Below, in pieces: positions 19,292 to 29,190 of a stretch of 48,464 nucleotides of DNA (positions are counted from its first letter, which is position 1; each line of letters starts with the position of its first letter). The position numbers and the translations under genes were made by a program. The notes under the pieces were generated by a model. The model was given only the letters and a program-made list of their open reading frames with translations, did not search any database and was not told the origin of the DNA. Origin of the DNA: an uncultured Bacilli bacterium (GTDB lineage: Bacteria; Bacillota_I; Bacilli_A; RF39; UBA660); the NCBI GenBank assembly GCA_947628435.1, contig CANQZW010000008.1:1-48464 (forward strand), read 5' to 3'.

Positions 19292-20314
19292 TTAATACGT
19301 AATACTTTCTCTATTTTTAACAAATAATTCATCACTATAATTTATTTTTCCTTCTTTAGCTAATCTAGAATATAAAAAGCATAATGGAATTTTTTTATCC
19401 TTACAAATTTTTTCTTTATCATTATAATTGTTTAAAATGTCATTATATATTTCTTTTTCTATCATTTGATTTAAGGCAAAAGAATCAGCCCTTTTTTCAA
19501 TATTATCATCACCATCTATTATTACCTTGTTTTTTGCTTTATTATAATCACTTTTTACATGCCCTAACTCATGATATAAGGCAAAATAAAACGATGATTT
19601 TTCTTTTAAATAAGTTGTCATATATATAGCAGGATTATTGCCTAAAACCTTAGTACACCCTCTTACTTTAGAGCCAGTTAATGCATCTTCTACAATCAAA
19701 TAAATTCCATATTTATTAAACAACTTAATTAAATTATTAGAATTGAATTTTTTTATTCTCTCATCTTTTAATTCAAATAATAACTTATTTAAATTAGATG
19801 AATCATACTTATTTATTCGTTTATTTTTTACTAAGCAATCACATCTAGTTATCCATAAAAATACCTTTTTTAAATCAGCATCTTCCTTTTTCTTATATAA
19901 TATCTTATTATTTGAATATTTTTCAAAAGTATCAAAATCTTTTACATTTAAAAAATTTAATAAATCATAAGCATTTTGCAAGTAAGATTCTTTATCTTTA
20001 AGCACTAACCAATTTCGTTTGTACATTTCATTTATATGATATGAATTAATGTATTTTTTAATTTCGTTTTCATTTTTAAATCTTTTATTAAGATAATTAT
20101 AAAGTTTTTTCTTAGCTTCCACAAAAGCAATCAAATTAATATCTATATCTGTTATAAGACTTATGGCAATCATCAAATCTTCTGATATATCAGTTTTTCC
20201 ATTCAATATTTCATTCATGTGTTTTTTTGTTATTCCAAGTCTATTTGCAAAATCACTTTGAGATATAAGATTATACTCTAAATAATCTTTCAACATACTT
20301 CCAAAACCATGCAT
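19292..20314 (-). CDS. XRE/HigA-type HTH fused to ImmA/IrrE metallopeptidase domain
   Basis: HTH SQSDFANRLGITKKHMNEILNGKTDISEDLMIAI and ALYHELGHVKSDYNKAKN. Confidence 0.88.
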   Translation of the reverse strand: MHGFGSMLKDYLEYNLISQSDFANRLGITKKHMNEILNGKTDISEDLMIAISLITDIDINLIAFVEAKKKLYNYLNKRFKNENEIKKYINSYHINEMYKRNWLVLKDKESYLQNAYDLLNFLNVKDFDTFEKYSNNKILYKKKEDADLKKVFLWITRCDCLVKNKRINKYDSSNLNKLLFELKDERIKKFNSNNLIKLFNKYGIYLIVEDALTGSKVRGCTKVLGNNPAIYMTTYLKEKSSFYFALYHELGHVKSDYNKAKNKVIIDGDDNIEKRADSFALNQMIEKEIYNDILNNYNDKEKICKDKKIPLCFLYSRLAKEGKINYSDELFVKNRESITY

Positions 20315-20388
20315 AACTATCCCTCCCCATAATGTTTATTATCTATTTTTAAAAATTCTATACTTTCTATTTCAATTAAAATCAATGC

Positions 20389-20415
20389 ATATTATAACCT
20401 TTCGGGTTATAATAT
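20389..20415. promoter_or_regulatory. Inverted repeat upstream of the HTH-ImmA gene (candidate operator)
   Basis: ATATTATAACC-TTTCG-GGTTATAATAT. Confidence 0.45.
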
Positions 20416-20430
20416 GTCAATAACAATTTA

Positions 20431-20458
20431 AAAAAAATAAACGATAGTTTATTTTTTT
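20431..20458 (-). terminator. Terminator of the DUF4065 gene
   Basis: AAAAAAATAAAC-GATA-GTTTATTTTTTT. Confidence 0.5.
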
Positions 20459-21362
20459 AAACATCTAAAGTAAAATCATCTTTATACTTTTTATAATCAA
20501 TTATTTGACCAAGTCTCGTAGATTTCCAACCTTTAAACTTATGAGACCAATCGGATAATTGCTTTGGAGTTTTACCTTTTAATTTTTCTTTAACTCGTTT
20601 CATTATACTTATTTCATCTTCATTAAAAAAATTAATATCATAATCATTGTTAGATTCAAACAAAAATTTTTCATCATCGGTGGTTATAACTTTAAAATAT
20701 CCATTATTTAATAAATAATTAATTACTTCATTATGATTATCTATTATCGGTCCATAAGGGGCTTTAGCATATTTTAAAGTAGTAAGCGGTTTATTAAATA
20801 TTTTATTATGCTCAAAATCAAGGGCAAACATATTTTTCATAAGACTAGTACTATATAAACTATTATTACTTAACATGTATAAAAAGGAGTTAATAGTTTT
20901 TACATGCTCATAAAGTCCCATTTGTTTTAATAAAACATAATAATCATCCTTAAGGCGATTTTTATTATAAAGCATTATTTTTACCATTTCTTCTTTTGAA
21001 TCCTTTAACTTTTTATATGTATCCAAATATTCTTTTTGAGGAAATGATTCTTTATTTTCATATCTTGTTATTGTCTTTTTGGACCAACCCAATATTTTAG
21101 AAAAGGATTCTTGAGATAAATTGTATGAATTTCTTATTTTTTTAAAATCATCAAAAGTTAAACCATACATCTTTAAATACTCATCATATACGTTTTGTAT
21201 TGGATCATATTCTGGTACATCAATTTCATTATCACAACGTGAACATTTAAAAATATTCTCATCAATCAAAACGTATTCCCCGTTAACTTTATACTTATTT
21301 TTACTTTTTATTTTTTTAGGAATAACCATTTTATCACAATTATAACAATAAACTTTTTCCAT
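20457..21362 (-). CDS. Zn-finger/HTH/DUF4065 (Panacea) antitoxin-like protein
   Basis: CYNCDK...CSRCD zinc-finger, HTH LSQESFSKILGWSKKTITRYENKESFP, C-terminal DUF4065-type LKYAKAPYGPIIDNHNEVINYLLNNGYF; start by AAAGGAG. Confidence 0.8.
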   Translation of the reverse strand: MEKVYCYNCDKMVIPKKIKSKNKYKVNGEYVLIDENIFKCSRCDNEIDVPEYDPIQNVYDEYLKMYGLTFDDFKKIRNSYNLSQESFSKILGWSKKTITRYENKESFPQKEYLDTYKKLKDSKEEMVKIMLYNKNRLKDDYYVLLKQMGLYEHVKTINSFLYMLSNNSLYSTSLMKNMFALDFEHNKIFNKPLTTLKYAKAPYGPIIDNHNEVINYLLNNGYFKVITTDDEKFLFESNNDYDINFFNEDEISIMKRVKEKLKGKTPKQLSDWSHKFKGWKSTRLGQIIDYKKYKDDFTLDV

Positions 21363-21366
21363 AATA

Positions 21367-21837
21367 TTATTTTCTCCTTTCCTTACTATCCTCATGAAAA
21401 GATAAACACACAACTAATCCTTGATTAGTTTCCCTATATGTTAATTTTATGTATACATCTTTTCCGTTAATCACTTTTTTAAATTCAAAAATTTCTGAAT
21501 TTGTATCCATTTTTAGATTCCTATCAAATGATACATCAAAGCAATCTTCTTCATTTAATTCTAATATATATTTCCATATATCTTCTTTATTAATAATTCC
21601 TATATCAATAATAGCCTGTTTGTAATTAACTTTTTTTCCATTTATATCATAAGTTCTAGGCTCTATATATCTTTTTTTTCTTCTTATTAAATCCTTGCTA
21701 ATTTTTAAAAAACTTTTTACCGCAGTTTCATCTTGAGTTGATAGCACATAAAAACTCCTTTCATAAAAATTTTTACTGCTATTATAACTATAACAAAAAA
21801 TATCATCGGTGTCAATTGTCACCATGATATTTATCAT
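21367..21837 (-). CDS. Uncharacterised protein, candidate toxin partner of the DUF4065 protein
   Basis: 156-aa ORF immediately upstream of the antitoxin-like gene, same strand. Confidence 0.5.
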   Translation of the reverse strand: MINIMVTIDTDDIFCYSYNSSKNFYERSFYVLSTQDETAVKSFLKISKDLIRRKKRYIEPRTYDINGKKVNYKQAIIDIGIINKEDIWKYILELNEEDCFDVSFDRNLKMDTNSEIFEFKKVINGKDVYIKLTYRETNQGLVVCLSFHEDSKERRK

Positions 21838-21844
21838 TTATTTA

Positions 21845-22270
21845 CTATTTTTTAAAAACCAAAAGTTTACTTATTAAATAATTAAAAATAATTTGAATTA
21901 ACTGGCATATTAAAGTAAAAACTAATACCCAGACATTTGTATTTAATCCAAGCAAAGTAACAAAAAACCACATAATAAACATCTGAACTAATTGAGTAGC
22001 TACCCTACCTTTAAAAAAGTTAAATATCTCTCTAAAACATTTCATACCCTTTGTCTTAGATTTAAATACAAATATTCTATTAGTTACATAAGCAAAAGAA
22101 ACCGCTAAAATCCATGATATTATTTCAGCAATTTGCAATTGAACTCCATTTGTTTGGTCTAGAATTGTCCATAATAGTAATAACTTAGAACCTACCGCAA
22201 CAATCGTAGTTAAAGCACCAACTACTAAATAATTTATTATTTCTTCATGTTTTTTGTACAATTTTTTCAT
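21845..22270 (-). CDS. GtrA-like membrane protein
   Basis: NYLVVGALTTIVAVGSKLLLLW ... FAYVTNRIFVFKSK. Confidence 0.88.
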   Translation of the reverse strand: MKKLYKKHEEIINYLVVGALTTIVAVGSKLLLLWTILDQTNGVQLQIAEIISWILAVSFAYVTNRIFVFKSKTKGMKCFREIFNFFKGRVATQLVQMFIMWFFVTLLGLNTNVWVLVFTLICQLIQIIFNYLISKLLVFKK

Positions 22271-22321
22271 TATCTTTTCCCAATTTATATAAACTATAAT
22301 TTTTCAAAAATTAAGAACATA

Positions 22322-22678
22322 TTACTTTTTCATAATAATCATTATTATTCCAGAAAGAATTAACGTTGAACCAATTAACTTAAATAAAGTTATATCTTCT
22401 TTAAAAAACAAGAAAGCGGTAACCATTAATAATAAATAAACTAAGCCAACAGTTAAGGGAGAAATAAAAGACAAATCAAATTTACTTAATAAAATCGTAT
22501 AGAATAAAAAACTTAAACCATAAAAAACAAACCCTAAAAACGTAAAAAGAGAAATATTCATATTTATAAAAGGAACAACAAATAAGGTTTTAACACTTTC
22601 GGAAGACCCAAACTTCAGCATGGTAGATCCACTAACAGATAATAATACATATAATACTAAATAAATCCAATTACTCAT
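22322..22678 (-). CDS. EamA/SMR-like small transporter
   Basis: Four-TM SMR-like sequence with STMLKFG and LIGSTLILSGIIMI. Confidence 0.75.
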   Translation of the reverse strand: MSNWIYLVLYVLLSVSGSTMLKFGSSESVKTLFVVPFINMNISLFTFLGFVFYGLSFLFYTILLSKFDLSFISPLTVGLVYLLLMVTAFLFFKEDITLFKLIGSTLILSGIIMIIMKK

Positions 22679-23744
22679 TTTTATTAGCCTTACCTATTAT
22701 TTCATTCATTGATTCAATAGTACTTTTCCCAATTTCACCAGTCATATACTTATCACTTTTTCTAGTTATAACTGAATCTATAAATTTTTTTAAAATATCT
22801 TCGTGTCCATACAATAAATTACCTGTTACCATCTTAAAACCATTTTTAACAAATCCTTTCCAGTATTGAAAAGTCTTAGATACATCGTTCTTTAAAATAT
22901 CTGAACTAAAGTGTTCCTTATCCGTTGGTAAGTCAACTACAATATCCCTAAATAAATCATAATTAATAATTCTATTTTCAAAACATATAACATAATTCCA
23001 TTCACATATTGGAGAGTTAAAATTTAAGAACATATGAACCGGTACTTTACCAGCCATTGCATCTACGTTTAAAGTTCTAGGCGTCTTATCCTTTTTATCC
23101 TTGTTATAAATTGCATGAACATTTTCGATTTTTAAATCTCCACCATGTCTTTTTAATAAATATATAAAATGAGCAGCTTCATCATAAAATAAGCCTAAAG
23201 GAAGTTCGTTATACCAATCTGGTAATCTTCTATTTCTATTAGTGAATTGAACCTCGGTTATTGAAACAATGTTACCATATCTTTTTTCTTCTATTATTTT
23301 ATTAATTTTCTTCATTCCAGAAGTAAAATTAAAATTATGTACAACATTAAATATAAGCTTTTTATCTTTAGCAAGTTTTATTAATTCATCAGCCTCTTTT
23401 ACGTTCATCGTCATAGGTTTTTCAACTAATACATCCTTATCAAGCAAAAGTGCCATTTTTGCAAGAGGATAATGTTGATGTGGTGGTGTGCCAATAACAA
23501 CAGCATCTACATTCTTAAACCAATCACATTTTTTTAATTTATTTATATCATTTTTTGGATCATTTACTAAAAGTCCATTTTTTATATTATTTTTCTTACA
23601 GGTAGAATCCAGTTTACCTTTAACATCACTAATTACACCTACTATATTAACGTTCTTTAATTTTTTTAGTGCTGGAATATGTCTAGTATTAGATATATTT
23701 CCCCCTCCAATTATACATACGTTTATATTTTTATTATCATTCAT
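22671..23744 (-). CDS. Gfo/Idh/MocA-family oxidoreductase
   Basis: NVCIIGGGNISNTRHIPALKKLKNV Rossmann motif and VLVEKPMTMNVKEADELIKLAKDK. Confidence 0.92.
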   Translation of the reverse strand: MNDNKNINVCIIGGGNISNTRHIPALKKLKNVNIVGVISDVKGKLDSTCKKNNIKNGLLVNDPKNDINKLKKCDWFKNVDAVVIGTPPHQHYPLAKMALLLDKDVLVEKPMTMNVKEADELIKLAKDKKLIFNVVHNFNFTSGMKKINKIIEEKRYGNIVSITEVQFTNRNRRLPDWYNELPLGLFYDEAAHFIYLLKRHGGDLKIENVHAIYNKDKKDKTPRTLNVDAMAGKVPVHMFLNFNSPICEWNYVICFENRIINYDLFRDIVVDLPTDKEHFSSDILKNDVSKTFQYWKGFVKNGFKMVTGNLLYGHEDILKKFIDSVITRKSDKYMTGEIGKSTIESMNEIIGKANKNE

Positions 23745-24867
23745 TTCCTTTCAGCTCCTTAATAACATTTTTTGCGGTTTGCTTCCATGTGAACTCTTTC
23801 ATAATACGATTATGAATATTTTTCTTCATTGATTTAACAATATCTGGATTATTAAGTAAATAAGTTAACTTATTTACCAAATCAGCTTTATTTTCACTAA
23901 CAATTAACCCATAATCATCATTAATTATAACCTCTTTGGTACCACCTTTATCTGTTGCAATTATAGCACACTTCATTATTCCTGCTTCTAATATAGAGGT
24001 TGGTAATCCTTCTGGATACATTGAAGGATGAACAAAAATATCAGTATTGACACATAACTTCATTACTTCATCATAATCAATTTTTCCTAAAAATCTTATT
24101 GACTTTAATTTATATTCTTTTTTCAAAGATTCTAAAATTGGTCCATCTCCTGCTACCACTAATTCTAAGTTTTTAAATTTTTTACTAATTTCTTTATAAG
24201 CCTCTAATAAATTTATTATACCCTTTTCCGGGATTATCCTACCTATATAACTAATTATTATTTTTTTATTATTAGTATCATGATAATACTCATTATATGC
24301 TTCATCATCAATTGAGTTATAAAAAACACCGCTAGCCTTTATATTAAAGTGTTTTAGCCACTCATTACATCTTTTAGATACACCATAAAATTTTGGATTA
24401 TATTTTTTTATTTTATTAGTTAGATAATGTTCATAAACTGCTCCCATTTTATCAAGAATTCTATTACCAATACTAACATGATTGCTTGCGTGCTCTATAA
24501 AATATAATCTGCATTTCTTATTTTTTGCTATTTTAGCACCTAACAAACTTGTTTGATAAAACCTTGTATTACATATTACATAATCAATATTTTCCTTATT
24601 TAAACTCTTTAAAATATTATTATATTTATTGCTTTTCTTTAAAATTGGATATCTATTTTTGAACAATTTATATGTTGGAAGACGATAAATTTTTACACTA
24701 TCAACTACTTCAATATCATTATAATTATTATCATTAGTAGTGATGATTATAATATTATAATGATTTTTTAGTTCCTCTACTATTTTGCTTGTATATCTTT
24801 CAACACCTCCTAAATGTGGAATATAAAATCCGTTAAAAAAGGCTATGGTTTCATTATTTTTTTTCAT
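23737..24867 (-). CDS. Glycosyltransferase family 4
   Basis: HLGGVERYTSKIVEEL ... GRIIPEKGIINLLEAYKEI ... FVHPSMYPEGLPTSILEAG. Confidence 0.92.
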   Translation of the reverse strand: MKKNNETIAFFNGFYIPHLGGVERYTSKIVEELKNHYNIIIITTNDNNYNDIEVVDSVKIYRLPTYKLFKNRYPILKKSNKYNNILKSLNKENIDYVICNTRFYQTSLLGAKIAKNKKCRLYFIEHASNHVSIGNRILDKMGAVYEHYLTNKIKKYNPKFYGVSKRCNEWLKHFNIKASGVFYNSIDDEAYNEYYHDTNNKKIIISYIGRIIPEKGIINLLEAYKEISKKFKNLELVVAGDGPILESLKKEYKLKSIRFLGKIDYDEVMKLCVNTDIFVHPSMYPEGLPTSILEAGIMKCAIIATDKGGTKEVIINDDYGLIVSENKADLVNKLTYLLNNPDIVKSMKKNIHNRIMKEFTWKQTAKNVIKELKGNE

Positions 24868-24953
24868 TTTTAACTAACATTCCTTTCTTTCGTCCTTTCA
24901 GTCCTCTGAAAGGCACAAATTGAATTGAAAAATTGACTTTTAGACTTTTTTGT

Positions 24954-25191
24954 TTATAATAACTACTTGTTGCAGGTACACTACAGAGCACGGCGAGGTG
25001 AGTGGTGTTAAGAATCTTATCTTAAACCCGTATTTTTATATGTGTCGATTATTCTCGGTGTACAAATGAGTGTTGCCTTTATTGAGCACGGAACCTTATC
25101 TATGTGAAAATCATTTCTTGTTTTCTAGTTTGAGAATTTTCAGTCAATGCCTACAACAATATTTTATTTTTGTTATTATAAACTTGAAATT
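24954..25191 (+). ncRNA. Candidate structured ncRNA (unassigned)
   Basis: Intergenic, locally GC-richer; upstream TTGACT-16 nt-TATAAT on + strand; complementary ends (TTGTTGCAGG / CCTACAACAA) and outer inverted repeat GTTTATAATAAC / GTTATTATAAAC; repeated GAGCACGG. Confidence 0.4.
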
Positions 25192-25203
25192 TTGCGATTT
25201 TTC

Positions 25204-25572
25204 TCAAAATCTTTTTTTCATGCTTATTTTGTCATTATTTTTTTCAACCTTCACCTTTGATTTTAATAAAGTAACTTGCTGTGCCAGCTCAATTATTTTT
25301 TCTTGTTGCTCAGCTATCTTTTTACTATTTCTAAAATTAATAAATACTAAAAATATGATGCAAAATACAAAAAGTAAAGAAGGTGGGTATGCTATTCCAA
25401 AAACTTTAGCAAGCCAATTTATTGAGTATGGAAAGATTGATAGAAAAAGCATTAAAATAAAAGCCATCATCCACCAAAAGCTTTCTTTTATAGAAAACTT
25501 TTTCTTTCTAACTTCTAAACCAACATAAATTATACATAACACTGATATAATTACAAAATATATATTATTCAT
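25204..25572 (-). CDS. DUF2304-like membrane protein
   Basis: Two-TM plus coiled-coil small protein adjacent to GT2 gene. Confidence 0.75.
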   Translation of the reverse strand: MNNIYFVIISVLCIIYVGLEVRKKKFSIKESFWWMMAFILMLFLSIFPYSINWLAKVFGIAYPPSLLFVFCIIFLVFINFRNSKKIAEQQEKIIELAQQVTLLKSKVKVEKNNDKISMKKRF

Positions 25573-26357
25573 TATTTACTCACCTTCTTTTTTCTATACG
25601 TAATTAGTACAAAGAAAATCGTATAAAACATATTAACCATGTATTTAATAGGTTTGATAACTCCCCCATGCATACTTTCTCCAGTTTCCCTAAGTCTCAT
25701 TTTTGTTGGAACTTCTTCTATGCTAAAACCGCTAAGAAGCATCTCTATAACAAGATTGGCATCTGGGAATTCTGGGTAAGCTCCCATTTTTGAATATCTT
25801 TCTATTACCCTTCTATTAAGACACTGAAATCCTGACAGTGGATCTGCAATTTTCTTTTTACAAAATAGTTTTACCAAAAAGGAAAATATTTTTGTTCCAA
25901 TCTTTCTAAAGAAAGGACATGGATAACCCAAATCTTTTAAATACCTAGAGCCTATTACAATGTCACAATTATTTTTCTTAGCATGTTGGTATAACTTCTC
26001 AGCTTCTTTTGCTATGTGTTGTCCGTCTGCATCAAACTGTATTACATAATCGTAGTCATTATCAGCAGCATATTTAATTCCAGTTTGCACTGCCATAGCA
26101 TATTTCATATTAAATAAGTTACTAATGCATTTAACATTATTTGCTTCAACGATTTCCTTTGTATTATCTTTTGAGCAATCATTTATAACTAAAATATCAG
26201 CATAATCAACATCTTTTTTTATTTCTTTTAAAACCTTTTCTATGTTTTCAGCTTCATTATAAGCCGGAATTACAAATAATATTTTGTCTTTTTTTGTCAT
26301 ACTATCACCAATAAAATTATACAATAAAAAAAGCTTCTTTACAAGAAACTTTAACAA
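25572..26357 (-). CDS. Glycosyltransferase family 2 (DPM1-like)
   Basis: FVIPAYNEAENIEKVLKEI ... VIQFDADGQHIAKEAEKL ... DPLSGFQCLNRRVIE. Confidence 0.92.
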   Translation of the reverse strand: MLKFLVKKLFLLYNFIGDSMTKKDKILFVIPAYNEAENIEKVLKEIKKDVDYADILVINDCSKDNTKEIVEANNVKCISNLFNMKYAMAVQTGIKYAADNDYDYVIQFDADGQHIAKEAEKLYQHAKKNNCDIVIGSRYLKDLGYPCPFFRKIGTKIFSFLVKLFCKKKIADPLSGFQCLNRRVIERYSKMGAYPEFPDANLVIEMLLSGFSIEEVPTKMRLRETGESMHGGVIKPIKYMVNMFYTIFFVLITYRKKKVSK

Positions 26358-26421
26358 TCACTCGTAATAGCTTTAAATATAACAAATTAAGTTATTCTAT
26401 CTTTTATAGATAAAGATACTT

Positions 26422-27543
26422 TTATTTATTTTCAATCAATTTAATCCATTGTTCCTTTACTTTTTTAATATCATAATTTTTTACGTGCTCTTTTGATTTT
26501 TTTTGTAATTCTAGAAGTCTTTGTTTGTCATTTAAAAGTTCTAATATCTTATTTGCCATTTTATTTATGTTTCTATCCTTTATTAAAACGCCACCAGAAT
26601 CTTTAAGTACTTCACAAGCTCCCTTTGCACTATCAAACGCAACACACACAACGCCATAATTCATAGCCTCTAATAAAACTATTCCAAAAGCTTCACTATA
26701 AGATGTCATAACGTATAATGAACTATCTAAATAATATTTTTTTAGTTCTTCTTGCGTCTTATATCCTAACATAACTACGCTATCGTTTAATTTTAATTCA
26801 TTAATTAAATTAATAATTTCCTGTTTTTGATAACCATCTCCTGCTAGGTATAATTTTATCTTGCTATTTCTTTTTACTAATAGATCAATAACTCTAATCA
26901 AGTCTAAAAATCCCTTTTCCTTAGATAATCTTCCAACTGAAATTAAATTTAATGAATCAAGTTTACTAACTTTGTTTGATATTTCATCCATAACATTAGG
27001 AATATAAATACACCTATCAAATAATTTATCATAATGTTTTTTTTGTTGTTTTGATACTAATACCAAATAGTTAAAATTACTTACTGACTTACATATTTTC
27101 TTATCATATTCTAATTCTATGTCATAGGAGTTATGCTCAGTTGCAATTTTTAGCACGTCATCACGTTTTAAATACTTATTTACTATTTTATTATGGCTTA
27201 ATCTTGTGGTAATTATGACGTCATACTTTTCTTGCTTAATTTTCTTCTTAATTAACTTTGTTTCTATTGATTTCATTTTAGCCCTGCTAATAATTTCATT
27301 AGCAATCTTAAATATTTTCCCATTTACTAATAAATCTTTAATGGACTCAAGCCTAAACTTATGGTCAAATATATATTCTATTTTAGCGTCATAATAATTA
27401 AATGCCGGCTTATCTAATTCCTTATAATTACATATTATTTTTACTTCATAATTTTCTTTAAACATCTTACATAGCGAAGAAATATATTTTTCTATTCCAC
27501 CATATCCTAACGTTAATGAAAGTATTAATATTTTCTTTTTCAT
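26422..27543 (-). CDS. Glycosyltransferase family 4
   Basis: LTLGYGGIEKYISSLCKMF ... VGRLSKEKGFLDLIRVIDLL ... SYSEAFGIVLLEAMNYG. Confidence 0.92.
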   Translation of the reverse strand: MKKKILILSLTLGYGGIEKYISSLCKMFKENYEVKIICNYKELDKPAFNYYDAKIEYIFDHKFRLESIKDLLVNGKIFKIANEIISRAKMKSIETKLIKKKIKQEKYDVIITTRLSHNKIVNKYLKRDDVLKIATEHNSYDIELEYDKKICKSVSNFNYLVLVSKQQKKHYDKLFDRCIYIPNVMDEISNKVSKLDSLNLISVGRLSKEKGFLDLIRVIDLLVKRNSKIKLYLAGDGYQKQEIINLINELKLNDSVVMLGYKTQEELKKYYLDSSLYVMTSYSEAFGIVLLEAMNYGVVCVAFDSAKGACEVLKDSGGVLIKDRNINKMANKILELLNDKQRLLELQKKSKEHVKNYDIKKVKEQWIKLIENK

Positions 27544-27544
27544 A

Positions 27545-29077
27545 TTATTTATTCCTTTTAATAAAGTTTATTATTTTATTATATAAATGCCATGATCTAC
27601 TATAACTTAAAGCATTATACCTATCACAAGTTTCATAAAAACTAACTTTTTTATTGCCGGTTTCATTACTTTCTTTGTTGTTGATAACCGCTACTTGATA
27701 ACATAAGCTCGCGATAGAATCACTAGGTAAATTTTCTTTTAACGCACTTTTCAAAACTTCTTTCATCTCATAATCAGTAATAGTATATTTATTTTTCTTA
27801 TACTCATTTAAAACGATGTTTCCGCCATGAAAGGCCTTTATGTACGTTAAAAACTTATTATTTATATCACTTATTTTCATTCCATAATTTTTAATTATAA
27901 TACTATTATAATCAAGGTTAATAAACTTAGAATACTTATCTAAACCAACTATGTTTTCATCTTCTAACAAGTAATTTGCTATTACTGATGCATCTGATAC
28001 TTCCAGTATCTTCATCATTTTTTCAAAATCCATAACATCATTTTCTAAATAAATATATTTATACTCTGTTGCTTTAACTTTTTCTTCCTGTGAAAAATAT
28101 TTAAATCCATTTAATTTTTTATTATATGTTCCTATTTCTACTATTTTTGTATCAACCTTTTTTGATATGTTTTGTATTTCCTTTATTCCTTTTTTTTCAG
28201 CATCTACTAACCAAAGAAGTTTATGATTATTATTAGTTTTATAATCAGATAATATTTCATTCATTTTTTCTTTTACGTAACAAGCTGCCTTTATGTAATT
28301 AGAATTATACCTTAATTTTTTCTCAAGATTGTCTAAGAATAAATACTCAGAGCCATCATACATAATCTTCGTTTTTAAATCAATTTTAGAAACAAGATCC
28401 ATATAAAATTGATTACCCTCCGTAATAACTTTCTCACTTACATTACTTACTTGTTTAGCATGAGCCCTTGATGATGCCAAAATTTCTTTCATGTGAATGA
28501 ACTTATATTTTTTCATCATTTTAATCCATAAGTCATAATCTTGAACACACCTTAAGTTTTCATCAAACATAGAACAATCTAAAAATGCTTTTTTAGGAAT
28601 AAGAAGTGTAATGCCATTAATATCCATGTTTATTATTGAATTTAATGGCTTTAACATGTATTCGTCATGATCTAAGATAACGTTTTTTATAAAATTATTA
28701 TTTTCATCAATAACTTTATAATTAGAATATAAAATAGTATTTTCATCATACTTCTTTAATTCGTTAATCTGTTTTAAAACCTTATCAGGTTCGTATAAAT
28801 CATCATGACTAAGCCATGAGAAATACTCTCCAGTCATACTTTTAATACCTAGGTTTAAAGCAGAAGATACACCATTATTTTCCTTTTCAATATACTTTAT
28901 TTTATTACCATAAGATAGAGCTATATTTTTTGTTTTACCGCCATCATTAGAGCCATCATTAACTACTAAAATTTCAATATTATCATAAGTTTGATTAAGG
29001 GCACTATCAATTGCCTGTTTTAAATAATTAGACCCATTATATACTGGAATTATTATGGACACTTTGGGATTTTTCAT
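27545..29077 (-). CDS. Glycosyltransferase family 2 with C-terminal extension
   Basis: VSIIIPVYNGSNYLKQAIDSALNQTYDNIEILVVNDGS ... GEYFSWLSHDD. Confidence 0.9.
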   Translation of the reverse strand: MKNPKVSIIIPVYNGSNYLKQAIDSALNQTYDNIEILVVNDGSNDGGKTKNIALSYGNKIKYIEKENNGVSSALNLGIKSMTGEYFSWLSHDDLYEPDKVLKQINELKKYDENTILYSNYKVIDENNNFIKNVILDHDEYMLKPLNSIINMDINGITLLIPKKAFLDCSMFDENLRCVQDYDLWIKMMKKYKFIHMKEILASSRAHAKQVSNVSEKVITEGNQFYMDLVSKIDLKTKIMYDGSEYLFLDNLEKKLRYNSNYIKAACYVKEKMNEILSDYKTNNNHKLLWLVDAEKKGIKEIQNISKKVDTKIVEIGTYNKKLNGFKYFSQEEKVKATEYKYIYLENDVMDFEKMMKILEVSDASVIANYLLEDENIVGLDKYSKFINLDYNSIIIKNYGMKISDINNKFLTYIKAFHGGNIVLNEYKKNKYTITDYEMKEVLKSALKENLPSDSIASLCYQVAVINNKESNETGNKKVSFYETCDRYNALSYSRSWHLYNKIINFIKRNK

Positions 29078-29164
29078 GTTTATCTACCTTCCTTATGTGC
29101 TAATCACCATACCAAGTAATTTTTTTCTTTATAATCATTTATTTAAAACAATTATACAATAAAA

Positions 29165-29190
29165 AAAAAGGTATATCAACATACCTTTTT
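29165..29190 (-). terminator. Terminator of the 29189-31060 gene
   Basis: AAAAAGGTAT-ATCAAC-ATACCTTTTT. Confidence 0.6.

Noticed and set aside
24954-25191. Assignment as 6S RNA, tmRNA, retron msr/msd or T-box
   Set aside because: No diagnostic motifs recognised, no reverse transcriptase nearby; left unassigned pending covariance search.
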